33,816 nucleotides of DNA, taken from positions 1-33,816 of the forward strand of contig NZ_NJFZ01000011.1 in assembly GCF_002270355.1 (NCBI RefSeq). Direction: 5' to 3'. The notes beneath the pieces are model-generated. The model searched no databases, had not been told where the DNA came from, and worked only from the letters and a program-made list of their open reading frames with translations. How positions within the stretch are numbered: position 1 is the stretch's first letter; every line of letters starts with the position of its first letter. The stretch comes from Flectobacillus sp. BAB-3569 (GTDB lineage: Bacteria > Bacteroidota > Bacteroidia > Cytophagales > Spirosomataceae). This document shows, one piece after another, positions 1 to 7,826 of the stretch. Both the position numbers and the translations under genes were made by a program.

Positions 1-642
1 CATCCGAAACATAATGTTTCGACCATATTCCTTGTATTTACCTCTGGTAGTCCACCAACTCATCTGACATACACTTACAGACTCACCCAAAGCTGAGAGC
101 AACGTACTTGTCCAATGATAACCAGGAACACAAATACGTTTATTAGGAGGAGAATAGTATCCTTTTTTTATCCGTGTTAGTCGTTTTGCCTTTGAGCTTT
201 CTACACTACAAAGCCCTTCCAAAAACCAAGATTCAGCCTTTTCTAGCCGACTATCATCCCAAAGCATTAGCGGACGTTTTCCCTGTTTTACTAACGATTC
301 TAGCCTTTTTCGAGTTTGACTAAAGAGAAAATTATCAATGATAGTAGATGTCCATTTTTTGGAACGTAACAGATTACTAATGCGTTTTGTCCCAGCGGGA
401 GCATGTGAAAAACCGCAAATATAGCCACCTAACTCACTAAGCAATAAGCCCATAGAGTTGTGTCGATGCAATAAAATGGCAACTATTAAATCGTAAAAAG
501 TACGAACTAAACGCTTATCCAGAACAGAATCTAACGATAACTGGACGTCAGCAAGATAAAGATCAAGTTTATGAAGAAGTAAATGAGAGAGTCTTGACTT
601 ACTCGATTTTATGTCATTATTTTGTAGAAATGCTTTATGCAT
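1..642 (-). CDS. IS4-family transposase, N-terminal 214 residues (partial)
   Basis: An open frame from ATG at 642 runs to the window edge without a stop. The translation begins MHKAFLQNNDIK and contains LMLWDDSRL around residues 125-133, which fits the first catalytic Asp of an IS4-type DDE transposase. The start is well supported by AGGAGG five bases upstream of the ATG, a strong Shine-Dalgarno in a genome where other genes lack one. The second and third catalytic residues are outside the window. The C-terminal portion at 33475-33816 comes from the other copy and carries the Y-(2)-R-(3)-E-(6)-K signature of the family. The exact IS4 subgroup cannot be named. Confidence 0.8.
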   Translation of the reverse strand, partial: MHKAFLQNNDIKSSKSRLSHLLLHKLDLYLADVQLSLDSVLDKRLVRTFYDLIVAILLHRHNSMGLLLSELGGYICGFSHAPAGTKRISNLLRSKKWTSTIIDNFLFSQTRKRLESLVKQGKRPLMLWDDSRLEKAESWFLEGLCSVESSKAKRLTRIKKGYYSPPNKRICVPGYHWTSTLLSALGESVSVCQMSWWTTRGKYKEYGRNIMFRM

Positions 643-643
643 A

Positions 644-699
644 GAAACCTCCTGTTTGTTTGTGTTTGTCGTAATTCACAAAGTAAACAAGGAGGTTTC
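644..699 (-). promoter_or_regulatory. Transposase leader hairpin covering the ribosome-binding site
   Basis: Bases 644-653 and 690-699 are a 10-bp perfect inverted repeat. Pairing continues for four or five more pairs beyond a one-base bulge, leaving a loop of about 25 bases. In the transcript the 3' arm is the Shine-Dalgarno AGGAGG and its flank, so a message containing both arms would hide the start site. A promoter -7-like TTACTTTG (complement of 679-686; 7 of 8 to TAnnTTTG) would start transcription near 672, inside the loop. The native message would then lack the upstream arm. This resembles the read-through silencing known for IS10 and IS50; applying it here is inference. Confidence 0.6.
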
Positions 700-719
700 T
701 TTTTTAAAAGTCTTCACGA

Positions 720-742
720 AAAATTCGGGATGACTCATGTTT
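720..742 (-). repeat. Terminal inverted repeat of the IS (right end)
   Basis: The sequence is identical, inverted, to 33466-33488. The core reads TGAGTCATCCCGAATT from the outside in. Related but imperfect copies bound a 204-bp unit at 22938-23141. Confidence 0.85.
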
Positions 743-3700
743 ATTGAATCTTTTTGAAATAGTAATCAACTTGTTGTTTGTAATAAGGATTAAGATTAGG
801 AGGAACCGTTTTTAGCAATTCAGTTTGTTTTTGCTTATCCTTTACATATTGTTGAAATTGTGGAGGAACCTTTCTTTCGTAGTTTTTAGCTGTTTCTGCT
901 TTACGTTTTTGGTCTTCCTCTTGTTCTTTTAAGGCTTTTTCAGATTCGAGCAAACGAGTTAGAAGTTCTTGTTGACGTTTTATTAAATCGGGATTAAGTC
1001 GTTTGTTGACTAAATCAGTTTCGGTTTCTTCCATTTTCTTTAAAAGGTCTTTTACTTCATCTCCTAGCTTTTTCCCAATCTCTGTACCTTTTTGATTATC
1101 CATCATATCCTGCAACATCTTTCTAATTTGGGCTTGTTCTCGAGCTAGCTTTGCCAAATCCTCAGACATACCACCTTTGCTTTGCGAACCTTTTTGAAGT
1201 GTTTGTTGCATTTTCTGGTTCAAATCTTTTTGACTTTGTCCCATTCCTTTTTGGTTGCCTTTATTCTTACCTTTTCCACTTCCTGAGCCAGCCATCATCA
1301 TTTGTTGATTTTGCTGCATTTGCTTTTGAACGTCAGACAACAAAAGACCTAAATTATTCATCGATGTCATGGCAAATTGTTGCTTGGAAGCAGTCATCGC
1401 CATTTTACGGTCTTTAATAAGCTTAACAGATTCACCCATATAGGTTTTCATATTACCCATTTCTCTGGTTACAAAAGTTTCAATTTGCAACACTCGTTTA
1501 GAAAGGGTGTATAAACTGTCTTCTATTACTTTGGCATCGTCCTGCAATTTGATTTGTTCCTGCGATAACTTCACAAATCTTGGATCTGAAGGCATAATTC
1601 CTCTAAAGTCCTTCATGAGTTGTTCTTGGTCAAAAGAGAGTTTAACGAGGTTTTCTAAGATTTCACGAAGTGTTTCAATATTCTCCTCATTTTCTTTCAT
1701 CTCAGCTTGTTGTTTCATCTGTGCAAGCTTCTGAGCCATACTTTTCATGCTCTTGGCAGCTTTCTTTTGTTTTGCTGCGGCAGACTTGTTATCGCCTTTG
1801 TCCATCTTCTGCTGAGAATCTTTCTGGTCCTCAGAGATATCTTCTTGCTGTTGCTTATCTAAATCGAGCGGATCTGAATTTTTGACCTCGTTGTTAAGCT
1901 TATCAGCATCTTTCAAGTCCTTTTTCACATCGTCAAACTCTTTGCTAAGTTTTTCTTGCTCTTTTTTCAAGTCCTCTGTTTGTTGAGATTTATCTTGACT
2001 TTGAGGCTTTTTACTAAGGTCTTCGTTTTTCTCAGCTAAGTTTTCTTGCTTTTCGGCTTGCTTTTCAAGCTCTTTGATGGCTTTATCTAGTTTTTGTTCT
2101 ACCTGAAGTTTCTTGAAAAGGTTTTGCATACGCTCAAGCTCCTTTTCAGTATTACGCTCTTTGTTTCGAAGTTTATCCATCTGCTCATTGATATGATTGT
2201 CTTCTGGATTCTTTTCTAACATTTTTTTCAATTCTTCATAAAGTTTTTGCGTCTCAGGATCCATCAATTGATTCATCATTTTCTGTAATGCTTCCATTTT
2301 TTGTTGCATTTCAGGCTTTTGCTCATTGAATCGCTGTTGCTTATCTGTTAGATTTTGATTTTGCTCTTGAAGCTTTTTGATTTCATTCATCAAGTCTTCT
2401 TTTTTCTTGGCAATTTCTTCGATGAGCTTTTTATCTTGAAAATCTAGGTCTTTCTTATTTTTCAAACGATTTTCGAGCGCAGCTAATTCTTTGCGAAGCT
2501 TTTGGGCTTTTTCAAGTGTTTTATCTAGCTGAGCCTCAGTTTTATCAATAGAATTATCAATTTCTTTATTGATGTCATTTTTACTCGGAATAGTATAATT
2601 CAATAATTGCGAACGAGTCGATTTAGCGCCATTTACGCCATCATTATCCCAAACTTGAACATAGTACTCGACTTTGTCCGAAGGATTTAATTTAAGGCTA
2701 TCCATGGCCCATTGTTGATAAAATCCTTGAATCGATTGCGTTTTGTTGACTGGAATATTGAAACTGCGATAATTGCCGTTATTAGGCTTTCCATCACGCA
2801 AAATTTTATAGAATACAGCCAGACGACTTAAACCGTAGTCATCTGCAATACTTCCTCCTAAAACCATATAGTTGTAAAGGGTGGAATCTTTGTATTGCTC
2901 AAGACTGATTTGTGGATATTTGTCAGGAATAACATTCAGGTTAAAATCAATCCCTTGATTTGAGGTTGAATATTGATTTTTGAGAGAAACCTGATAGGCA
3001 CTTGAGCGCGTTGCTTTTAATCTGAAGTCATATCCCCCACCGAGTATTTTCTTTTCGGCAAAATATCTCTTTTTATCTCCATCAAAAGCGAAGATAATGG
3101 AATCGGTATCTGTAACTGTAAAATTCCAATCGATAAGCGTGCCTTCAGGTACTGTGATATTACCCATATTTTGAAGTTGCTCATCAGGTTTGTTTAAATA
3201 TGCAGGATAATGAAGAGTTACATCGAAGAACCCAAGGGTTGGTTTATTCACAACTTCTATCTCATAGTTGCCAGATTTAAAGCCAGCTGCTTCAAAAGTG
3301 AAATCTGTATTGTCTTGTAATTTAGAAAAAGTAAAAGAATAATGACGGCTGTCAATTGATTCCATTTTCATTTTTCTATCATTGACCAATACATAAACTG
3401 CATCAGGAATGGTGTTGCCGCGAAGCGCCAGATTTACCGTGAAGTCTTCATTTTTGAACGCTTTCAAATTTTTGTTTCCTAGTTCAAAGCTAAAAGGAGC
3501 TTCTTCTTGATACTCGTTTTTAAAGTTGACAATGCGTTCAGTACTCTTTGAAAAGAAGGCAGGATACATCAACAATAATCCAAAAATTACGACAGCTGGT
3601 ACCGCCATATATTTGAGGTATCGTTTGTTATGATCAATTTTGATGGCGTCGGCAAAACGAATAATGGCTAATTGCTGCGATTTTTGAGCAATAGAGGCCA

Positions 3701-4085
3701 TCAATAATTCATTTTGTTCATGACTCAATGCTTTTGAGAGCTGTAGAGTATTGAGTAATTTATCTGATACTTCAGGAAAGAATTTACCGATTTGATTAGC
3801 GGCAATTTCATCACTCAAGGGAGTTCTTTTTCCATAAAGAAATAGCAATGGCTTGATTACCCAGAAAAATGTGGATAACCCAAATGCGAGAATAAAACCG
3901 AAGAAAAGTACTCCACGGAAAAATGAGCCGAAATGTCCAAAATATTCTAAGGTGTTGAATACCAGATAGGCAGACAAAATAACAGCCAAAGAAAATATAG
4001 ATCCTTTGACTAATCGGTTGAGGTAAAACTTTCGTTTATATTCTTCAATGCGTGACGAAAGTGCGGCAATAGGAGAATTTGTCAT
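741..4085 (-). CDS. DUF4175 family membrane protein
   Basis: The product is 1114 residues, the usual size for this Bacteroidota family of unknown function. Hydrophobic segments near residues 27-46, 57-78 and 158-177 give a membrane-anchored N-terminus. Residues about 190-510 are beta-rich and Ig-like, with regular aromatic and Gly positions. From about 510 onward the protein is very rich in Gln, Lys, Glu and Met and is strongly predicted to form long coiled coils; a Gly/Lys/Gln low-complexity stretch lies near 930-960. It ends YYFKKIQ, and its TAA stop overlaps or touches the end of the IS. There is no Shine-Dalgarno. The upstream neighbour is xth, separated by a hairpin. The role is unknown; a structural or scaffolding envelope role is a guess. 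Confidence 0.85.
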   Translation of the reverse strand: MTNSPIAALSSRIEEYKRKFYLNRLVKGSIFSLAVILSAYLVFNTLEYFGHFGSFFRGVLFFGFILAFGLSTFFWVIKPLLFLYGKRTPLSDEIAANQIGKFFPEVSDKLLNTLQLSKALSHEQNELLMASIAQKSQQLAIIRFADAIKIDHNKRYLKYMAVPAVVIFGLLLMYPAFFSKSTERIVNFKNEYQEEAPFSFELGNKNLKAFKNEDFTVNLALRGNTIPDAVYVLVNDRKMKMESIDSRHYSFTFSKLQDNTDFTFEAAGFKSGNYEIEVVNKPTLGFFDVTLHYPAYLNKPDEQLQNMGNITVPEGTLIDWNFTVTDTDSIIFAFDGDKKRYFAEKKILGGGYDFRLKATRSSAYQVSLKNQYSTSNQGIDFNLNVIPDKYPQISLEQYKDSTLYNYMVLGGSIADDYGLSRLAVFYKILRDGKPNNGNYRSFNIPVNKTQSIQGFYQQWAMDSLKLNPSDKVEYYVQVWDNDGVNGAKSTRSQLLNYTIPSKNDINKEIDNSIDKTEAQLDKTLEKAQKLRKELAALENRLKNKKDLDFQDKKLIEEIAKKKEDLMNEIKKLQEQNQNLTDKQQRFNEQKPEMQQKMEALQKMMNQLMDPETQKLYEELKKMLEKNPEDNHINEQMDKLRNKERNTEKELERMQNLFKKLQVEQKLDKAIKELEKQAEKQENLAEKNEDLSKKPQSQDKSQQTEDLKKEQEKLSKEFDDVKKDLKDADKLNNEVKNSDPLDLDKQQQEDISEDQKDSQQKMDKGDNKSAAAKQKKAAKSMKSMAQKLAQMKQQAEMKENEENIETLREILENLVKLSFDQEQLMKDFRGIMPSDPRFVKLSQEQIKLQDDAKVIEDSLYTLSKRVLQIETFVTREMGNMKTYMGESVKLIKDRKMAMTASKQQFAMTSMNNLGLLLSDVQKQMQQNQQMMMAGSGSGKGKNKGNQKGMGQSQKDLNQKMQQTLQKGSQSKGGMSEDLAKLAREQAQIRKMLQDMMDNQKGTEIGKKLGDEVKDLLKKMEETETDLVNKRLNPDLIKRQQELLTRLLESEKALKEQEEDQKRKAETAKNYERKVPPQFQQYVKDKQKQTELLKTVPPNLNPYYKQQVDYYFKKIQ

Positions 4086-4161
4086 AGTAATAAAATCATT
4101 TTGCGGATTATATGACGATTATAAGTCCAATAATCATGCTGAAATGGAAATTGGTAAGTAT

Positions 4162-4212
4162 TCCACAGAAAGTTATCCACAAATTTATAAAATGTGGATA
4201 ACTTTCTGTGGA
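4162..4212. repeat. 20-bp perfect inverted repeat with two DnaA-box words
   Basis: Arms 4162-4181 and 4193-4212 are perfectly complementary around an 11-bp AT-only spacer. Each arm contains TTATCCACA or its complement (4173-4181 and 4193-4201), the 9-base DnaA-box consensus, facing each other. The repeat lies in the 133-bp gap between xth and the DUF4175 gene, 7 bp past the xth stop. It could act as a terminator hairpin for xth, though it is not GC-rich and has no clear T-tract, or as a protein-binding palindrome. Confidence 0.75.
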
Positions 4213-4218
4213 GAATTC

Positions 4219-4980
4219 TTAATCTAACTCCACAACAGACGGACAATGGTCTGAATGTTTGGCTTCGGGTAAAATATAGGCACGAGTTAAACGGTCTTTC
4301 AATGGTAAAGTTGCGCATTGGTAATCGATACGCCAGCCTAAGTTTTTGGACCTCGCTCCTGCCCTAAAGCTCCACCAAGTGTAATGATGAGGCTCTGAAT
4401 TGAAATGACGGAAGGTATCGATAAACCCACTTTCTAAAAACTGCCCCATCCACTCACGTTCTTCAGGTAAAAAACCAGAGCTATTGGCATTGGATTTGGG
4501 ATTGTGGATATCTATCGGTTGATGACAAATGTTGTAATCTCCCGAAACGATAAGATTAGGGATTTGTACTTTCAAATCATTAATATATCCTTGAAAATCA
4601 TCTAGCCATTGAAACTTAAATCCTTGTCGCTCGTCGCCACTCGAACCTGATGGCATATATACAGACATTAACGAAAAATCTTCAAAATCAGTACGAATGA
4701 CACGTCCTTCATTGTCATAAGCTGCTATGCCACAGCCATATTCTACATGTTTGGGTAAAACTTTAGTAAAGATTGCTACGCCCGAATAGCCTTTTTTCTG
4801 AGCAGAATACCAATATAAGTGATATCCCAAATCTGTGAGAAGTTGCTTTTCTATTTGATGCTCTTCTGCTTTTAATTCTTGCAAGCAAATCATATCTGGA
4901 TTGGCAGCCTGAAGCCACTCAATAAAGCCTTTGGAAATAGCCGAACGAATTCCGTTGACGTTGTAGGTAATGATTTTCAT
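4219..4980 (-). CDS. xth: Exodeoxyribonuclease III / AP endonuclease
   Basis: A 253-residue protein of the ExoIII class, which cuts DNA at abasic sites and degrades 3' ends during base excision repair in the cytoplasm. Family motifs appear in order: TYNVNGIRSA at the N-terminus, CLQELKAEE with the metal-binding Glu, SVYMPSG, SGDYNICHQPIDI with the Asp-Asn pair, and the C-terminal SDHCP motif with the catalytic Asp-His. The start at 4980 (MKIITYNVNG) is chosen because the family begins exactly there; an upstream in-frame ATG at 5022 would add 14 unrelated residues and lies on the promoter's downstream side. A good TTG-N22-TATCTTTG promoter sits just upstream. Confidence 0.93.
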   Translation of the reverse strand: MKIITYNVNGIRSAISKGFIEWLQAANPDMICLQELKAEEHQIEKQLLTDLGYHLYWYSAQKKGYSGVAIFTKVLPKHVEYGCGIAAYDNEGRVIRTDFEDFSLMSVYMPSGSSGDERQGFKFQWLDDFQGYINDLKVQIPNLIVSGDYNICHQPIDIHNPKSNANSSGFLPEEREWMGQFLESGFIDTFRHFNSEPHHYTWWSFRAGARSKNLGWRIDYQCATLPLKDRLTRAYILPEAKHSDHCPSVVELD

Positions 4981-5033
4981 AAAACAAAAAGGATATTGTT
5001 GTTGAATATGCTGATTTAACAAACATTTTATCT

Positions 5034-5066
5034 CAAAGATAACCTTAAATCATGGCAAAGCCGCAA
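5034..5066 (-). promoter_or_regulatory. Bacteroidota-type promoter for xth
   Basis: On the minus strand TTG (5064-5066) is followed after 22 bases by TATCTTTG (5034-5041), an exact match to the TAnnTTTG -7 element of Bacteroidota. The start would be near 5030, leaving a leader of about 50 nt before the ATG at 4980. The same TTG spacing recurs at 17203 and nearly at 21402. Confidence 0.6.
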
Positions 5067-5349
5067 TATTCTATGCTGGAAAGGATAGTTTTTGGGAGGA
5101 AAATGAAGACTGAAATTTTATTATATTCTAAGTAGGAAATAAACAAACTAAGGGTTGCTATTTTGCATACATTTGCATACATGATGCTTTTCTGATAATT
5201 TTTGGCTATACCCTAGAGTACTACTCCATGCAGAAAGCACTTTTCATCCCAATTGTATTACCCAACATCTCTTTCATACCTATGAATTACAATAAACTGT
5301 GACTATTAAAGAGTTACAAAACAAGTGCTTACATCTTAAAACACCGACT
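5067..5349. other. Non-coding region upstream of the SGNH lipoprotein
   Basis: There is no credible ORF here. A tandem repeat of TTTGCATACA lies at 5162-5181. It contains TACATTTG at 5168-5175, an exact TAnnTTTG, but no TTG stands at the usual distance upstream, so a promoter call is weak. The leader to the ATG at 5350 would be about 170 nt. Confidence 0.4.
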
Positions 5350-6798
5350 ATGAAAAAGATCATTAGATTTCTACCTTTATTGACCATCGCTATTTTAGCA
5401 AGTTGTTCATCTGAAGTATTACCTCCGCAAGTCGAGGTTCAGCCAGCACCTCCAGTGGTCAATCCTCCAAGTACGACAGGTAATGAGACTTTATTACCGC
5501 CATTATATCCATTTTCTGATAAATCTTACTTTATCAAGGAAGAAAGCTCTGGTACTTCCAATGTAGATATTTCTGCCTTTTTTCAAGGAAATAATACTCC
5601 TAACCTAGGCACTATCGTCAATAATGGCGAAAAGCTAAATTTGATTGCTATGGGTGGAGGCTTGACTGCAGGCGTTCGCAATGGTGGATTGTATCGGGTT
5701 GCACAAATGACATCGTTTCCCAATCTTGTAGCATGGCAAATGGGAATGAATAATTTTCAAAGCCCTTTGTTTTCTGCTTCAGAGGCAAATGGAACAGGAT
5801 ATTTAGCCCTTGTAGAGGATGGTTCCTCCTATCCTACTTGGAAGGAAGTAAAAAATAATGTAACAACGGTAAAAGCTGGTACGCCTCCAATATTGACTAA
5901 ATATCAAGGTAATTCAGCGCAAAACTACGGGTTACCCGAAAATGGTGGACTTACCATTGCAAGCAGAGTAGTTAATACCGAAACGCTTGATTTACTTGGA
6001 AATAGATGGAGTATAGGTGGAGTTTTTGCTAGTCGAATTTTACCTGATGGCATTGATGATAAATCAGTATCATTAAGAGAACAAATATTAAAACAGCCTA
6101 TTAACTTTTATCTATTGGAAGATGATAGTGATATGTTGATTTCGCTCATCAAAAACAATGGAAATGCTTTAAGTTCTTTTGGGTATGAAAAATATAGCAT
6201 TGGCCCCAACGTATTGCGAAGTACTATTGAGTTGCTAAAAGAAAAAGCTAAAGCGGACAAAGGAGTAGTTTTTACATGGCCAATCATCACCGATTTAGCA
6301 TATTTTAATTGGTACACCTTGGAAGATTTAAAAACTAAGGCAAAAAGCATTTCTATCAATGGAACTTCGACAGATATGCTGTTTATCCCAAGCCAAACAG
6401 TAGATATTTTGTTCAGAAATCTTAAAAAGGGCGATGATGTGTTTACAGTATTGCCCACTTCCACCTTCTTGAATACTCAGATATTGAACAATAATACCCA
6501 GTTTATAAAACTGTATAACGACAGAATTAGGGCTTTGGCAAAAGAGAAAGGATTGGCAACTGTAGATTTAGAGAAAATTTATTATCAAATCCACCTCAAC
6601 CAATATGTTTCGGCTGATGGTTTTAAAATCGACGGAGGAACACGAGGAAACTTCTTTTCAGCAGATGGTATTTATCCTACAGCTATTGGTCAAGCGGTCA
6701 TTGCCAATGAGGTAATAAAAGCCATCAATCAAACCTATAATGCTACTATTCCTCAGATTAATTTGCTTGCATATAGCAAATTGGTTGGAACAGAATAG
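5350..6798 (+). CDS. SGNH/GDSL-hydrolase-like lipoprotein, active-site residues missing
   Basis: A 482-residue lipoprotein. MKK at 5350 begins a signal peptide with lipobox ILASC; the frame is open further upstream but those residues do not fit a signal sequence. The fold family is recognised from the first block (NLIAMGGGLTAGVRNGGLYRVAQ..SFPNLVAWQ) and the last (DGIYPTAIGQAVIANEVIKAIN), which match Bacteroidota SGNH lipoproteins. In active members the first block reads GNS/GDS and the last DGxHPT. Here the nucleophile Ser is Gly104 and the catalytic His is Tyr442, while Asp439 is kept. It is therefore probably a non-catalytic, perhaps ligand-binding, relative. The gene is monocistronic, with an inverted repeat downstream. 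Confidence 0.75.
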   Translation: MKKIIRFLPLLTIAILASCSSEVLPPQVEVQPAPPVVNPPSTTGNETLLPPLYPFSDKSYFIKEESSGTSNVDISAFFQGNNTPNLGTIVNNGEKLNLIAMGGGLTAGVRNGGLYRVAQMTSFPNLVAWQMGMNNFQSPLFSASEANGTGYLALVEDGSSYPTWKEVKNNVTTVKAGTPPILTKYQGNSAQNYGLPENGGLTIASRVVNTETLDLLGNRWSIGGVFASRILPDGIDDKSVSLREQILKQPINFYLLEDDSDMLISLIKNNGNALSSFGYEKYSIGPNVLRSTIELLKEKAKADKGVVFTWPIITDLAYFNWYTLEDLKTKAKSISINGTSTDMLFIPSQTVDILFRNLKKGDDVFTVLPTSTFLNTQILNNNTQFIKLYNDRIRALAKEKGLATVDLEKIYYQIHLNQYVSADGFKIDGGTRGNFFSADGIYPTAIGQAVIANEVIKAINQTYNATIPQINLLAYSKLVGTE

Positions 6799-6815
6799 AT
6801 AGGCTATAAGCCAAA

Positions 6816-6870
6816 AGCACAAGATAAAAGCATATTCATGGTTACCTGAAAAATACTTTTATCTTGTGCT
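6816..6870. terminator. 15-bp perfect inverted repeat after the SGNH gene
   Basis: Arms 6816-6830 and 6856-6870 are perfectly complementary (AGCACAAGATAAAAG and its complement) with a 25-base loop. The repeat lies 18 bp past the SGNH stop, between convergent genes. The long loop and lack of a T-run make this a weaker terminator call than a conserved inverted repeat. A second imperfect pair (AATAGCTTAATGCC near 6878 and GGCATTAGCTATT near 6927) follows. Confidence 0.5.
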
Positions 6871-6975
6871 CACAACTAATAGCTTAATGCCTATAGTAGG
6901 TAAACTTTGGGTATTCTTTGAATTAAGGCATTAGCTATTTCTAACCTATTTGCCTGATGCCTTTTGCCTAATACC

Positions 6976-7332
6976 TTAACTATTAAAAACCTCTTTTTCG
7001 AAATACTCAATTACATGAGCCTTTAAAAGCTTTTCTTGTTCCAATAGATTCACAAAAGGCAAAGGTTGAACCAGTTTCCAATGTGGCCAGCCATCTTGGT
7101 CTGTACCTTCAAGCTCATATATACCCGAAAAACTAAGCACTTTACAAATGGCAATGTGCATCAAGTCTTGTTTTTCTTCTTTAGTAAAAAAACGATGTCC
7201 TTTTCCTAACTCTTGTACACCAATCAGAAATAACACCGAATTGAGGTCAGAAGGACGTTTTTCCATCATTCTTTCCAGTTTATCCAGAAGAATATCCCAT
7301 TCTTGAGACAGGTTTTCTAATTCTATATCCAT
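6976..7332 (-). CDS. Conserved hypothetical protein (Cytophagales type)
   Basis: A 118-residue soluble protein with no signal peptide or membrane segment. It is acidic and helical, with notable conserved-looking stretches LFLIGVQELGKGHRFFTKEEKQDLMHIAICKVL and YELEGTDQDGWPHWKL. I do not recognise a named domain. It is 47 bp downstream of the AhpD-like gene in the same direction, so the two may be co-transcribed. The codon pattern is like its neighbours. No function is proposed. Confidence 0.75.
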   Translation of the reverse strand: MDIELENLSQEWDILLDKLERMMEKRPSDLNSVLFLIGVQELGKGHRFFTKEEKQDLMHIAICKVLSFSGIYELEGTDQDGWPHWKLVQPLPFVNLLEQEKLLKAHVIEYFEKEVFNS

Positions 7333-7379
7333 GGTATTGAGAAAATATGGTTTGATTTATGTCAGAACCGTTTTTCTGT

Positions 7380-7724
7380 TTATTGTTCTTGTTGTAAAGC
7401 TTCCCAATACTCAACAGCACGGCGTAAATGAGGAACAACAATTGTTCCGCCGATCAAAGTAGCTACTGAGAAAATTTCTTGAACTTCAGCATCCGTTACG
7501 CCCAACTCAAAGCATTTGCCCAAATGATATTTGACACAATCGTCGCAACGCAAAACCATAGAACAAGCTAAGCCCATCATCTCTTTAGTTTTTTCTGATA
7601 ATGCACCCTCTGCATAAGTATTGGTATCTAAATTGAAAATACGTTTGATTACTTTATTATCACCAGCTAAAATTTTTTCGTTCATTTTAGCTCTGTAGTC
7701 GTTAAATTCTGTGACTAAGCTCAT
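7380..7724 (-). CDS. Carboxymuconolactone decarboxylase / AhpD-like protein
   Basis: A 114-residue all-helical protein of the CMD/AhpD superfamily. The redox motif C60-D-D-C63 followed by H67 (MVLRCDDCVKYHLGKC) is the AhpD-core active site used for peroxide or thiol redox reactions. The C-terminal TLIGGTIVVPHLRRAVEYWEAL is typical of the single-domain version that assembles as an oligomer. An additional Cys at position 71 follows the motif. It is likely cytoplasmic. It is divergent from comF across a 102-bp gap and may share a transcript with the small hypothetical gene downstream. The substrate is unknown. Confidence 0.85.
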   Translation of the reverse strand: MSLVTEFNDYRAKMNEKILAGDNKVIKRIFNLDTNTYAEGALSEKTKEMMGLACSMVLRCDDCVKYHLGKCFELGVTDAEVQEIFSVATLIGGTIVVPHLRRAVEYWEALQQEQ

Positions 7725-7826
7725 AATGGTATTGTTTGTTTCTGAAAAAAATCGTTAATTCATTTAAAAGAACGCTAATTTACTAATAAAAAGCGCAAAG
7801 TCTATTACACCTAATACTCAACACCG

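Larger units (their letters stand above)
1..742 (-). mobile_element. IS4-family insertion sequence, transposase-start end (partial)
   Basis: This is one end of an insertion sequence that runs off the window start. It holds the first 214 codons of a transposase, a 100-bp leader and a terminal inverted repeat. The last 23 bases (720-742) are the exact reverse complement of 33466-33488 at the other end of the window, where a transposase C-terminus in the same orientation ends. The two are therefore opposite ends of copies of the same or a very similar element. The outer boundary is uncertain by about 5 bp: the core repeat TGAGTCATCCCGAATT ends at 737, but identity continues to 742, into the stop codon of the next gene. 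No target duplication can be tested because the other side of this copy lies outside the window. Confidence 0.85.

Noticed and set aside
4086-4218. Replication origin, because of two DnaA-box words
   Set aside because: The gap is only 133 bp, has two boxes and no AT-rich unwinding stretch or dnaA/dnaN neighbours. Similar words are scattered through the window.
4082-4318. 78-residue minus-strand ORF over the xth end
   Set aside because: It overlaps the xth C-terminus in another frame and reads through the inverted repeat; composition is not protein-like.
5168-5175. Promoter TACATTTG for the SGNH gene
   Set aside because: The -7 match is exact but no TTG lies 19-23 bases upstream and the leader would be about 170 nt; left as a comment only.
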